64,000 bases of DNA from assembly GCA_013399855.1 (NCBI GenBank), contig VXAY01002116.1, forward strand, positions 186,001-250,000, given 5' to 3'. The position numbers were made by a program, and so were the translations under genes. Positions 12,901 through 24,700 of this stretch are shown one piece after another. The stretch's first letter is position 1, and each line of letters starts with the position of its first letter. The notes under the pieces are model-generated. The model was given only the letters and a program-made list of their open reading frames with translations. It was not told where the DNA came from and did no database searches. Source of the DNA: Oxyruncus cristatus (Eukaryota; Chordata; Aves; Passeriformes; Cotingidae).

Positions 12901-15900
12901 AATTCCTGAAGGAGAACAGATAAGATGCACATTGATCATAATTATTATGCAAAGCGTAAAATAGACGAACAGGAAAGAAATAAAGTATCTGGATGAAGGG
13001 ACTTTTTTAAAGTGAAGACTAAAAAGGAATTACACAGATTAAAACATTTATTATCACAGAAAACGTGAAAGACAGCAGACTGACCCTGAGCTTGTTTTAT
13101 TTGGTATAACTCCCTTGGTTTCAGCACTATGATGCCAACTAACTTGCTGAGCAGTAAAAGCTTTGTAAAAAATCAAATTAGAAGGCAAAATTGAAATTCT
13201 AAAACTCACAGAAGCCAGAAGAAATAAAGGGTGAGCTATCCACAGTGTAGCTGTCTGAGCTGGTGCCCTCAGCAGGTCATTGTAGGTTTTCTTTGTAGTC
13301 AATGGGATGAAATGTGCACTGTTGAGTCATAATTCATCTGTCCTGATTTTGAAGCCTGCCTAGTCTGAAATGAATTGTCCCTCTAAAGGCATTCCTCTTT
13401 GATGGACTAAAAAGAGTGTCTAAACAGCTAGCTCAAAGTTACGTGTGTTCAAATGAATCCCACTTCATTTGTAAGTGCATGAAATTCCAGGGAAGAAAAT
13501 GGAGTCTATTTGATTCTAAGCAGAATCTATATGCAGCAAGGAAGAAAAAAAACCTGTAGCTTGCATTCCCATTCTCTTCAGGTTTTATGCATCTTTCATC
13601 CCTGGAAGCAATGGCTGTACCAGTTAGCAAGACTGTGCCACTGTTTATTCCTCATCCTGGAGGCCAGCTGGCATTATCTGACAACATCCATATGTTGCAG
13701 TTCTCCCAGCCTTCAAAAGAGAGTGGCCATGTCCAAATCTCCTATTGGGAACAGTTTCTGGCCCATCATACACCCTAAACTGTGCCTGGGAACTATCTCT
13801 GAGAATGTCACTTGGCCCATATCAAACCTGCCTCAGGGACCCCTCTGACAGTCACAAGTATGGCAAATAGTTTTGTGGTGTCTGTTCCAAGGCAGTGTTT
13901 AATGTAATGATATAGAAGTACCCACTGAAAATGAGTGTATAGGACAGCTTTAAAAATCTGGGTTTCAATAACCTGCAGCACATTTCAGTGGAGAAAATGG
14001 TAAAAAAATACATCAACTCTTGTTGGATTTAGCTCTGAGTTGTCTCCATTTTCAATAAAATATATAGAAAGGTATTTGTAAGCTACGAAAGAAGGTGATA
14101 ATATAGTGAGAATGACTGACAGCTGGTGCTGATAAAAGGGAATATTTGCTGGATAACCTGAATATACATGAATATTGGAGATAGAATCAATGAGAAACAG
14201 GCATTAAAGTGATCACTGACAAAAAACTGAAACCAAAGCAGACCAAAAGAATAGAAAATGACTGAATGGTTTATTTCTGATCATTTTATATAAGACATGA
14301 ATCAATCATAACAAAGAGCTAGATTTATAATTTATTTTTTAAGTCAAGAAGAGGATAAATCTGGAGTTTGATTTTTCATTGATAAATGAGTAGTGAGTGG
14401 TCCAGTCTAACAATATGTATGTCCTGACAACTCACACCCCGTCTCAGTGGGAATTCTCAGGGAATGGGTGGAATAAGAATGTCACCAACCATAACACCAA
14501 CTAAATTCCTAGATCAGTCTGAAAATATAGACTTGTAAGGACAAGTGTGATTAAAATCCAGCCTGGGCTTGTGGGGAACAAGAGACATGACCTGGATTGT
14601 TACCACCAGGCTTTCCCGTATTATTATCACCATAATTTATTAGTTGTACAGTAGGATTATTGCAAAATAAAAGCTTTCTCTATGGAAGAATAGCATTACA
14701 GTAAATATGATATTTGAAAATTTAAAAAAAAAGGAAAAAATGTTTTTACTTGGGAGCAGTAGAAGTTTGTACGTCTTGTGCAACAGACATTGATTCAGTT
14801 GCTTAAACAACCCGATTCAAGATAAGGTTTTCATGGTTCCCATTGCATCAGCAGAGGTTAAAGCTGGGATTCAGTTGCTTAAAAGCCATGAGATACATTC
14901 TGTCTGGCCTCCAGCTGTCAAATGAAAAGGACATGAAGAAACATGTAACAAATTATCCAAAATGTCAGTGGACGTCTACATTTCCACTAATGGGTTTCAC
15001 CACCATTAAACAAACATAGTTAAGACAGCTTTTCAGTTGATCACATGTGTTCCATATTTCCATAAATACATTCCACTTTGAGGACTCAGAGTGATTTTCT
15101 GAGAGTATTAATCCTGTCAGTCATGTTTGGGTACCTCGAATACTCAAGTCCTGGACACTTATGTTTGGGGATCTGAATGGATTCGCTGGTGATTTTGGGT
15201 AACCCTCTGTTGTCAGATGAGATACATGTCTCCAGCCCAGCAGAGCCTAATGAAATTATTTTCCCAAGGTTCAAGAGACCATCTGAAATAACCTTGCAAA
15301 CTTTAGCAATCATTCCCTTAGAAATGGTGGAGATAAGTTCTTATCTTTAAATAGCAGCATAACCAGAAGGATCCATAAACTTATAGACCAGGCAACCTTT
15401 TAGTCACAAAGATAGGAAAGGAGGTTGTTGAACAATCAGTTTGCAACCACTAGCAGGATAATAAGGTGATAAGAAAGAGTTAACATGAATTTGTCAAGAA
15501 TAGGTCACATCCAACCAATTTGATATCCTAGAAGAATAAAGTTGAATATAAAGACATATAAAGTGATTCATTTTAGTGATTCTTATGTTTTTATTTTCCC
15601 ATAAATAATGGATGCCAGATCACTAGTCCCTCTTCATGTGCTTCTTATGTCTGGCATGTGTCAAATGCCTCTGTTTAATGTATGTCATGATGATAATTGA
15701 CAGTGCAGTAATTGCCATACCTTGGCAAAAATGAAATGACACAGATGTACCAGGATTTGTGACAGAAATACTGACACTATGAGAAATTACTCATGTTCTT
15801 GAGGGATTCCCCCTTCCTGAATCACAGTTCTACACCTGCCTCTCTTATGGTCAGTATTTCTCAGTTAATCACATTCTGCATTGGTGTTATCAGCCCAAAC

Positions 15901-17834
15901 TCCCCAACACCTACCCTGGTACTCAGAATGCCATAATCATTAAATTACACTGATGTAAAAGAGATATGGATCAGGATCTTAATTTACAGAAACAACACAA
16001 AATTCAAAAGCCCTTTCAGAAGAAAAAGAAGAGTTCAGTAAAATTACTCCTGAAGAACCAAAGCCCTTAGGATTCAGTATGAAAATTATTGACTAGAATT
16101 TATGAAAGCCCAAAGCCTCACTCTGAGTACTCTTTTGTTAAAGGTGTTATAAGATAAATGTCTACAATGTTCACCTTTTTTTCCCTCCCACCCCAGAATT
16201 ATCATGGTGAACTTTGCAGTACGGGCTTCCAATCACATTTTATTACATGAAACCTGCACTAAATTATAGGTTGGCTTCCAGCAAACATTTCAGCAAATAA
16301 AAAGATGCTTAGATACCAAATAAGCTTGGTGCACTCATCTTTCTCTGAATATAGACTGCCAGTACTTTCTCAGCTGTTTTAGTTTAAAAAAATTCTCAAG
16401 AAAATTGTTAGGGTGACATTTGTGAAGTTGAGCATAATAAAATCTAAAAAAATTCTAAGGGAAAACTGTCAAATGTTAATATGTCTACACATGCATACAT
16501 AGTGGGATTTTCAAAGTTGTGTTTGAGGTAGAAAGAAAAATTCCTTAGACATCTATCAGTCAGTTTAGACGTCTACATACATTTTTAATTGACTTTTTTT
16601 TTAGAGTGCCAAAAATGTCATCTCACCTGGAGTTACCAGCCTGAAAATTAGACTTCTAGGTTCCCTCAAGAGTCAGTGATGTGAGGTGGGTGTCCCCAGA
16701 GACCAATCCGCCCCACCTATATTAAGATCCAATTAATCATTTCTTTGTCTAAAGAGGAAGCTCAGGTGCCTATCTTTGGCTTGGTGCCTTTGAAGGGTAA
16801 ACAATAAATATCAGGGCATACCATGTTCAGCCCTGCAGAGAAAACCTCTGGAGATGGGAACTGAGGATCCATCACGCTGGTTGTTTCCTCTTTTAGTTAA
16901 TCCTAGGCTGAAAAATGAACATGAAGAAGCTGAGCATGTAAGATGTTAGAGTAGGACTGTGTGTATTAAAGCACCTAGAATTCATGTGAAAGTGTTTACT
17001 GAGGCTGTTCTCTTACAGAGAAATATTTAGGTTCTTCTTACAGTTCACTAAATATTTCTTTGAAGTTCTTTCCAAAGTCTTTAAAGTCTACCCAATTACA
17101 TTTAAGCACCTAACGATTTTCTATGGGAAAAGTTCTTCATGAATTTGTAAAATTCAGGTTCAAGGTGGAGAGTCTCAAGTCTGAAAAACTTGCATCTAAC
17201 TCTCCATCCTTTTCTTGCTAGAAAAAGACAAGTTAAAAAAAACAAATACTTTGACATAAAATGTTCTATTTGTCCTGAATCACTTTTTTTAGACCCTGGG
17301 AGAAAATAAAGCAAAGAAAATTTAAAAAAAACCCTTGCATCAACAAATGACAAAAAACATCCCCCTCCTGTCAGTAGATCAATGGAAAGAGAGCCTACAC
17401 TTGCTTAGATCCAGTTCCAGGGTTAATTCCCCTGTCTATCAGAGAGAATTAGCGCCCACTTGGTTCACCAACCAGCACAGTCTCTGCATCACCATGCAGC
17501 AGGAGCACTGGGGGTGAGGTAGTGCCTATCTAGGCACTGTTAGTCTGCCCTGGCAATATTTGTTGAGTTGAGATTGAATTGAGACGTCACTGGATTCAGT
17601 CCCAGATGAGTGACATAATCCCCAAACAAGGCAGTCAAACTCTGTTCCCTCGCTTTGTCTCATCTCGCTTGGCTTAGGCATTTAAAAGGCACATTTAAAG
17701 CCAACTCCTAAAAACAGGGGAGGAAAGAATTATGTGTTTTTACAAAAAGGAGAAAATTTAGTTGGCTACATTCATACTCTGTAAATTTACAACAAAGCAA
17801 ACCCAGACTTTATGGTGCAAGACAGCAACTTGTA
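9976..17834 (+). other. PTCHD4: PTCHD4 intron sequence; no gene seen
   Basis: About 7.9 kb of AT-rich non-coding DNA. It holds an A13-type run at ~11846-11858, a T10 run near 12284 and an A-rich patch near 14722. The open frames of up to 112 codons (around 13510-13848) overlap others in different frames and show no known domain. I recognise no transposon, RNA gene or exon. Confidence 0.55.
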
Positions 17835-18397
17835 TCAGCAGTAGTGTGGCCGTCAGCTCCAAGGCAGTGATTGTTGCCCTGTACTGGGCACTGGTGAGGC
17901 TTCACCTTGATCAGCTTTGGGCCCCTCATGACAAGACATTGAAGCTCTGGAGTGTGTCCAGAGAAGGGCAGCAGAGCTGTGAAAGAGTCTGGAGCACAAG
18001 TCTGATGAGGATTGTTTGAAAGAAAGGGGTTATTTATCCTGTAGAAAAGGAGGCTCAGGGGGAACCTCATCACTCTCTACAAGTCCCTGAAAGGAGGTTG
18101 TAGCCAGGGGAAGTTGGTCTCTTCTCCTGGGTAACAGGTGATAGGACAAGAGAAAACGGCCTCAAGTTGCACCAGGAGAAGTCAGATATTAGGAAAAATT
18201 TCTTCACTGAGAGGGTGTTTAGGCATTGGGACAGGCTGCCAAGGGAAGTGGTGGAGTCACCATCCCTGGAAGTGTTCAAAAGGCACTAAACCTGTAGTGT
18301 TTAGAGACATGGTTTAGTGATAGACTTAGAAGTGCTTGGCTAATGGTTGGACTTGATGACCTGAGAGGTCCTTCCCAACCTTAATGATCCTATTGTT
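17835..18397 (+). mobile_element. CR1 retrotransposon 3' fragment (about 560 bp)
   Basis: A long CR1 3' piece in sense with the gene. It contains, in order, the end of the ORF2-derived region (AGTGTGTCCAGAGAAGGGCA), the GGTTGTAGCCAGG block, TCTCTTCTCCTGGGTAACAG, the TTCACTGAGAGGGTG block, CCATCCCTGGAAGTGTTCAA, and the terminal GGTCCTTCCCAACC with TCCTATTG. It is 5'-truncated and carries many substitutions, so it is not a young copy. The reverse-strand open frames here are antisense shadows of CR1. Confidence 0.93.
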
Positions 18398-20084
18398 TTA
18401 AAGTGAGATATAATGGCAACAATTCAGTCCTGACAGAAGAAAGATACAAGAAAATCACACCAAGATTCCTCCTTGTTCCAAATGTACTCCCAAATAAGAC
18501 TAAGACACTCTTTTGGGTGCTGAATGCTTACCAACAAGGCTAAAGTAATTCCTCCTCCTTAGTAAAAAATAAGAGGTGGATGGAAAGGATTATTGAGACA
18601 TGACAGGATATTTCAAGAGCCAAGTGATGGCAGTTGCTGAATAGAACCACAATGAAAGGTTTGCATATATCTCGTTGTGATTAGCTGCTTCTTTGAGTCA
18701 ATATTCAAGTTAAATTGTACCTGTGCAGGTTAGTGTATGTCTGCAAAGTCCTTGTTCAAGGGATAGTGTTTGTGAGGTGAATGTGTGAATAAGGTCCCTG
18801 GCTAAGAAACCTGAAAGAATAGGATAAACAGGATCCTGGCTTTAAGTAACCTCTTTACTTCTATTTTTTAGTTTAGACTCTTCTTCCTTGTAGCCCAAGG
18901 GCTTAAAATTGCTACTTCCTTTGAACAAAAACTTGTGGTTTCCATCAGAAATTTACCTTCTCTTTAAGGCAAGCTCAGGGCTAACTTGACTGGTATTAAA
19001 GTTTTTGCTCTCTGAGACAAAAACAGGGGTCACAGAAAAAGTGAGATCATTCACAACAAGGCTGGGATTGGATTTCCTGGCAAGCTGCGAGCATCATAGC
19101 AGTGGGAGTCACCAAGTACCAGGGGACATCAAGCACCCTTCAACCAAGGAGCAGACCTTGAGAAGAAGACAGTTACACCTGAATGAACGAACCTGCAACA
19201 TGAAATTGAGAAAGGTCTGTCAACCACCTATGCTAAAAGAGAAAAAGGAGAAAAAAAGGAGAAAAAAGACCAATAAGAGGATGAACATTTTGTTTTCTGT
19301 TCTACTTAGTTCATACCTGAAAGACCAGAAAGCAGACAAAGAAAAGATATATGAGCACATCCTGCCTTCATTTGGGCTGTTGGCAAGTCTGCTTGGACAC
19401 ACCACCTCCCAGTCTGCTGTTCCAGAAGTAATGAAATCTGCCATCATTGTTCTGCTATTGACAGAGGCAAAGAAGAATTTTCTGCAGAATGGTTTGTGAG
19501 AAAATTAATTGACAACAGGCTTCTTGGCAGTTTGCAACCATAACATTTGTGTGATCTGCTGATGCCACGGTTTTATTCCCTGCTAATCAGATATTGCTCT
19601 CTTTACTGTGCAAGGGCATCTCTTCTAGCTGTTGTTGGCATGGAGAAGGCAGACCTCCTAACAGTAATAATTCCACAACAACTTTCAGTCCATATCAGCA
19701 CATATTTTTATAAGGTCTCAAATACCCCACGGAGACAACCCCAACACATAACAGCCAAAATGTGACCATCTGCTTGATCACTTCATGATGTGGAAACTCA
19801 GCTTTGCCAGCCACCTCCTTGGATTCAGTACAAATCCCTACCTTACCAAATAAGACTGTTCCTCAGAGATAATTGTGGTATTTATTTACACGCACCTGGA
19901 TTCAACCCACCTGACATAACTGAGCTGTTGACGTCTGAAGCTCTGTCTCCTTGAGCTTCCTCTGTGTCAGTGGAAGGGAACAGACACTTGTAGATCTGCA
20001 ACAGACAAGCTAGATTGTCCCAGAATTGAAGGGGAAGGGGGATAATATCCAGCCTGCATGTGGCAAGCTGGATGGGATGACAGG
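18398..20084 (+). other. Intron between two CR1 pieces; contains an unexplained 164-codon ORF
   Basis: Non-coding by default. The one notable item is an ORF at 19005-19499 (+), described separately. The stretch just before 20085 may hold the decayed start of the CR1 element (ORF1/ORF2 junction), but I could not match it with confidence. Confidence 0.45.
19005..19499 (+). other. 164-codon open reading frame of unknown status
   Basis: One of the longest open frames outside the PTCHD4 exon. The translation has no domain I recognise. The middle is strongly basic (KEKKEKKRRKKTNKR) because the DNA is an A/G-rich tract near 19230-19275. No plausible promoter, splice pattern or second exon can be seen, and it lies inside the PTCHD4 intron on the same strand, about 0.6 kb before a CR1 ORF2 remnant. 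It could be a chance ORF, a fragment of an older transposon, or (least likely) a lineage-specific transcript. I do not call it a gene. Confidence 0.2.
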
Positions 20085-21465
20085 CCAAGGTTAGAAGGGT
20101 GAGGTGCTAGCCAGGACCCTCAGATTGTTACTCTGAGATAAGCTGAGTACATTGGAGCACACTTGAAGTCTTACGGAGATGAGCCAGGGTCCCCTGAGGT
20201 AACAGAAGTCAAAAGGGTAACACCAGGGAAATGTCTCACAGGAATTAAGAGGTGTACCTCTAGGAAGGCAAGACAGCTGACAGCCCAGCTGAAGCTCCCC
20301 TAATGAAGCAGCACGAGTAACAAACAGGAGAAGTCGGAAGCCATTGTGCTGCTAGAAAGCTGTGATCTAATGGCCATTCCTGAAACGTGGGAAGGTGAAT
20401 CCCGTGATTGGAGTGAGGCTATTGATGGCTACAGGCTGTTCAGAAGAGACAGGGGAGGAAGAAGAGATGGAAGGAGTTCCGTCTACATCAAGATGTGAAT
20501 TGAGTGTGAAGAGCCATATACAAGAACATGTTGAAAGCCTGTGGGTAAGAGTGAGAGACCAAGGCAATAAAGGGAACCTTTTATTGGTGTCCACTACAGG
20601 CTGCCTGATCAAAGGGAGCCTATTGATGAAGACTTCTTACTCCAGCTATAGGAGACCTTGTGCTTGCAGGTGCTTTTCCTGTTGAGGGATTTCAGAGACC
20701 CCAACATCTTCTGGGAAAGTAGCACAGCGAGCTGTCGGCAATCCGGGAGACTCCTGGAATGTATGGAGGATAACTTCTTGAACCAGGTAACAAGGAGGTC
20801 TGTCAGAGGGGAGGCAATATTGGATCTGATGGTCACCAACATTAGTGAACTAACTGGGAATGTCAAGACAGGAGGCAGCCTGGACTGGAGGCATTGGTGG
20901 AGTTTGCAGTCCTGAGGGATGTGGATCAGGTGAAGAGTAAAGTTAAGACCCTGAACATTAGGAGAAAAAAATTCCAGTTCTTCAAGGAACTAGTCAATAG
21001 GATTACCCTACTGTCCTCAGGGACAAAAGAGTGGAACAAAGCTGACAGATCTTTAAGGAAATATTCCATAAACCTCAAGAGCAAGAAATGCCCAGGAGGC
21101 AGGAATTGGACAAGGAAGGCAAGAGACCAGAACGGCTGAGTAGGGACCTGCGGGTGAAACTGAAGGGCAAGATGAAAATGCACAGGCAGTGGAAGCAGAG
21201 ACAAGTATCCTGGAAAGATTCTAGAAACACAATCCCCTTGTGTAAAGATGGGGTGAGGAAGGCCAGGGGGCACCTAGAGTTGAATTTGGCAAGAGACACA
21301 AATAACAAGAATGGCTCCTAAAGGTATGTCAGCAAGAAAAGGAAGGTCAAAGAAGGCATTCGCCACCACCCCCCCATAAAAAAGGCTGGCAAACTGGTAA
21401 TAACAGGTGAAGAGAAGGCTGAGGTACTCAGCAGCATTTCTGCCTGAGAAAACAGCACAGAACTA
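20085..21465 (+). mobile_element. Decayed CR1 ORF2 fragment (endonuclease region to start of reverse transcriptase)
   Basis: Reading across frames, the translation follows the CR1 ORF2 protein in order: QLTAQLK near 20274; an endonuclease start with ETW (Glu kept) and EAIDGYRLFRRDRGGRR (~20415); ESLWVRVRD (~20535); HYRLPDQ with the Asp kept (~20597); a degraded DFN motif now reading DFRDPN (~20690); the stretch TASCRQSGRLLECMEDNFL (~20725); ILDLMVTNISEL (~20820); VEFAVLRDVDQVKSKVKTLN (~20897); then the linker with VKLKGKMKMHRQWKQ (~21155) and ELNLARD (~21280), ending at EKAEV (~21415). Frameshifts and stops break it, so it cannot be active. The SDH endonuclease motif is lost around 20885. The reverse transcriptase core and CR1 3' end are missing, unlike the usual 5'-truncated copies. 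Sense to PTCHD4. Confidence 0.9.
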
Positions 21466-21688
21466 CAGTGATCTTGGGCTAGAGCATCAGAACTCCATAC
21501 ACATAGGTATGCGAAGATTTCATCTTCCCATTTAAAATGAAAAGATACTTAATTTTAATATTTCACATGAAAGAATAACATTATATCTAAAAAGAGGTTA
21601 CAAAATACAGATTGTGTAGCAATTTTTAAGGGGGCTAAACTTTTTTGTTTTTGTAACTTACTGCTTCTCTTGAAAAATACCCTTTGGA

Positions 21689-21774
21689 ATCCTGGAATCA
21701 CAGAATGGTTTGGGTTGGAAGGGACCTTAAAGATCATCCAGTTCCAATCCCCCTGCCATGGGCAGGGACACCTT
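21689..21774 (-). mobile_element. CR1 retrotransposon 3' tip, minus strand
   Basis: Reads in reverse complement as the extreme CR1 3' end: AATCACAGAATGG, then TTTGGGTTGGAAGGGACC and CCTGCCATGGGCAGGGACA. Only about 85 bases remain. It lies ~220 bp after the oppositely oriented CR1 ORF2 fragment and is not its missing 3' end. Confidence 0.92.
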
Positions 21775-24700
21775 TTGCTTTCCACACAGGGAATATCTTT
21801 CAGACTGCAGATACTATTGTTGCAAGAAAATGAATTTTAATACTCCTTGCTCTCACATTTTTATATTTTGCCCTAGTGCTCTGGTTTCTTTTTAGCAATC
21901 TTTTAAGCTTGTACTGTGCAGTTGAAGCCTTATGAATGAAAACACCATTACAACAATCCTTTATCAGCTTGAGAGATATAGGCTGAAACAGTACAAATTT
22001 CTGGCTCAGTCTTCTGATGATAACTCATGACAATATCTAAAATCACTTTTAGTTCTTTAAAACTGAAGGGAAAGAGCACTTTGCGATGTCATTGTTTGGA
22101 TGAATGGGCAGCATTCTCAGAAGCAATCAACTAAAATAAACTGATATATAGGTTCCTGTAGGAGGCAAGTAATCTTAAAATCTCTTTCTAAAACAAAACA
22201 TAACTTGGCATTCTGTCCCACATTTAAATTGCAGTGATTTACAAATACAGTTTGGCTTATATTTATTGTTATTTGACTTCCTGAGTATATTCAGTGTACT
22301 GAGAGTACCTCGTGAAGTGCTTCTCACAAAGCTTTGCTGACATAAAAGTAATAAAACTAAGCAGGCTGTGAGATCAGTGATTCATTGAGAACTGTCAGCA
22401 CCTTGTTTCTGGTGTAGATTATAATTTTCTTTCTTCTGAGCTTAGCAAGCAAAACTATTTTGGCAACAGACTTAAGAGGCTGCTTCTCTCCAGATTTTTT
22501 ACATCTCTCAGTTACATGTACCAAGCGATCAAATGGGATCAGTAGTCTGGGTTTGGGTTATCTCTGCCTTACACCCATTGCAATGATTGAAAATGCAACA
22601 TTTTAAAATGTATAAAAAGCACTAAACCCAAAGAGTTTGAAGTGGTTTGATCCAGCAATTTCCTCATTCCTACTTTTTCTTTCATAGCTTTGGGCTTCTT
22701 ACAACAGGGAATCTATTTGTCATACTTTTTAGGGAGGAAGGACCACTGAAGCAACAAGACAGGTGAAAAGAGAGGAAGAGATCATCTCCTCAGTTCTTAT
22801 TGTATATACTGGTTTTAATGATCATAGAAATTAATGAATGCACACAGTAAAGTCAAATGTAAGTGGTGGGCTCAAAACAGCTGAGGTTTGGCCCTAAAGT
22901 GGGCATTAGTGATACACTGTTTTGTCAGTCACCCTGTAAAGCAAGGCAACCCCTCACCCTCACACCAGTACACTTTCAACCAGTGAAAATAAAAACATGA
23001 TAATCTCTGTGTGTACATTATAAAAAGGACAGTGTGCTAGTTCAGTGTAGGACACACATCCCCCAGGTGTTTAGGTATATACTTGAAAGTTAGGTACCTC
23101 AACAAAACTCAGAAGTTCAACATCAATGGGATTCTTGTGCACTTGCAGTGGCAGAACAGCATCACCTTTTGGCTAAAGCCTTTACTAGAAAACAGAGCAG
23201 GGCCAGGCCTGTGACTGTCTAAAGACAGTCTAAAGAGTATCAGGTTTTTTGCATGCTCCCTGGCATAGTTCTTTTGTGTTCACAGCACCTTCCCAAATAA
23301 TTCCCTGGTGCAAATTAAGGTTTGTTCATGGCCATTCTGTTCTAGAGGCTAAAGGAGTAACATGCCATAGTTTATGTGCTTAGATTGCACCAGCTGGCTT
23401 CTGTGACAGAAAATTAACCCTAGAAATAATTAATTCATTAGAATGGATGCAGATTAGGAATCTCCAATGACCTCCATAGGGACCTATGCACAACTAAAAG
23501 GTTCATCAGAGAAAGCACTCCCTCTCCAGACTCCTTGAGGTGTTATACACGTTCAAACTAATTTCATGATCAAAATTATTCCCAGCTGAAACTATGGATA
23601 TTCATAATGGGAAAAGGACGAGCAGCCATCTGACTCACTGCTCCTGGTATTCCAAGCGAACACTCCCCAAAACAGAAATGTGTCTTATATATTCTTCTAA
23701 GACCATAGTTTAGCCTTAAACTTTCAGGCTGAGTTTAGCCACAATAATAGTTAAGAGAAAACCTTAATGATCTCCCCCCGGGATGGACTGCTAAAGGTCA
23801 GGTTTCAGATACATTAATGAGCTGCTAAATGCTGCTAACTCGGAAAGGCTTTTTTTTAAGTCCTGCACAAGCCAGCCCACTCCTGTTTTTAATGCCAACA
23901 CCGGGCATATCAGATGTCTGTGGGAGTTTTGCCATGAAAAGAAAGCTCCTCTTGCGCTTTATTTACAACCATTTCACCACGCTTTATGAGAAGCAGCTTG
24001 AAGACGAAGCCATGCCCCACAAACCAGAGAAAGAGCTTGTTGGTCTGATTCCAGCTCTTCACGGGGTCCTCTGGCCAGTGATTCGGGGAGTGAATCAGAG
24101 CCGTGCAGGGAAGGAGTCCTTCACTGGTGGCAGCCCTGCCTCTTGGAAAAGCTGAAAAAAAAAAACAAGGGAACGAGTCTAGGGCTTGCAGAAAAAGCAG
24201 AAGTCATGTGCTATCTTAAAAATTGCAGAAGCAACACATTTTAAAAGATGTCTGTGAGTTTTTACTTCCTCTGTGTCTTGGTCTAACACCCAAGATACAA
24301 ATTGCAAAAGTATGACACAGGTATATATTGATTAATACCAGGCTTTAAGCATACAAATTGTAATAAAAATCCTGTGCTACGTGAGAACAAGGCTGGTCAA
24401 TGCCATATGTTCACTTCTGGTGATCCTTCTGGTAGCTTAAAACTAGATTTCTTTTTGCCTCAATTTCACTGCCATAAAATTGGTGTAATACCCATAACAA
24501 TCTCACAGCAGTCATGGTAGTCATTCATGTATGCAGTGCATGAGGGAACTGATGCATGCACTGCTATATCAACACATGGCAAAATAATCAATTTTTAATC
24601 AGTTCTCTGCACAAGTGGCGAGGGTAAATGGGACCTGAGACCAGGCAGTGAAAGAGGTAAATATCTGTAACAATTTAAAGACAGATTTCTAAATGGTACT

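Noticed and set aside
17810..18279. Open frames on both strands at 17762-18279
   Set aside because: They lie inside the CR1 3' fragment and are shadows of it.
24533..24564. microRNA hairpin
   Set aside because: The perfect stem is only 10 bp with a 12-nt loop and does not extend, far short of a microRNA precursor.
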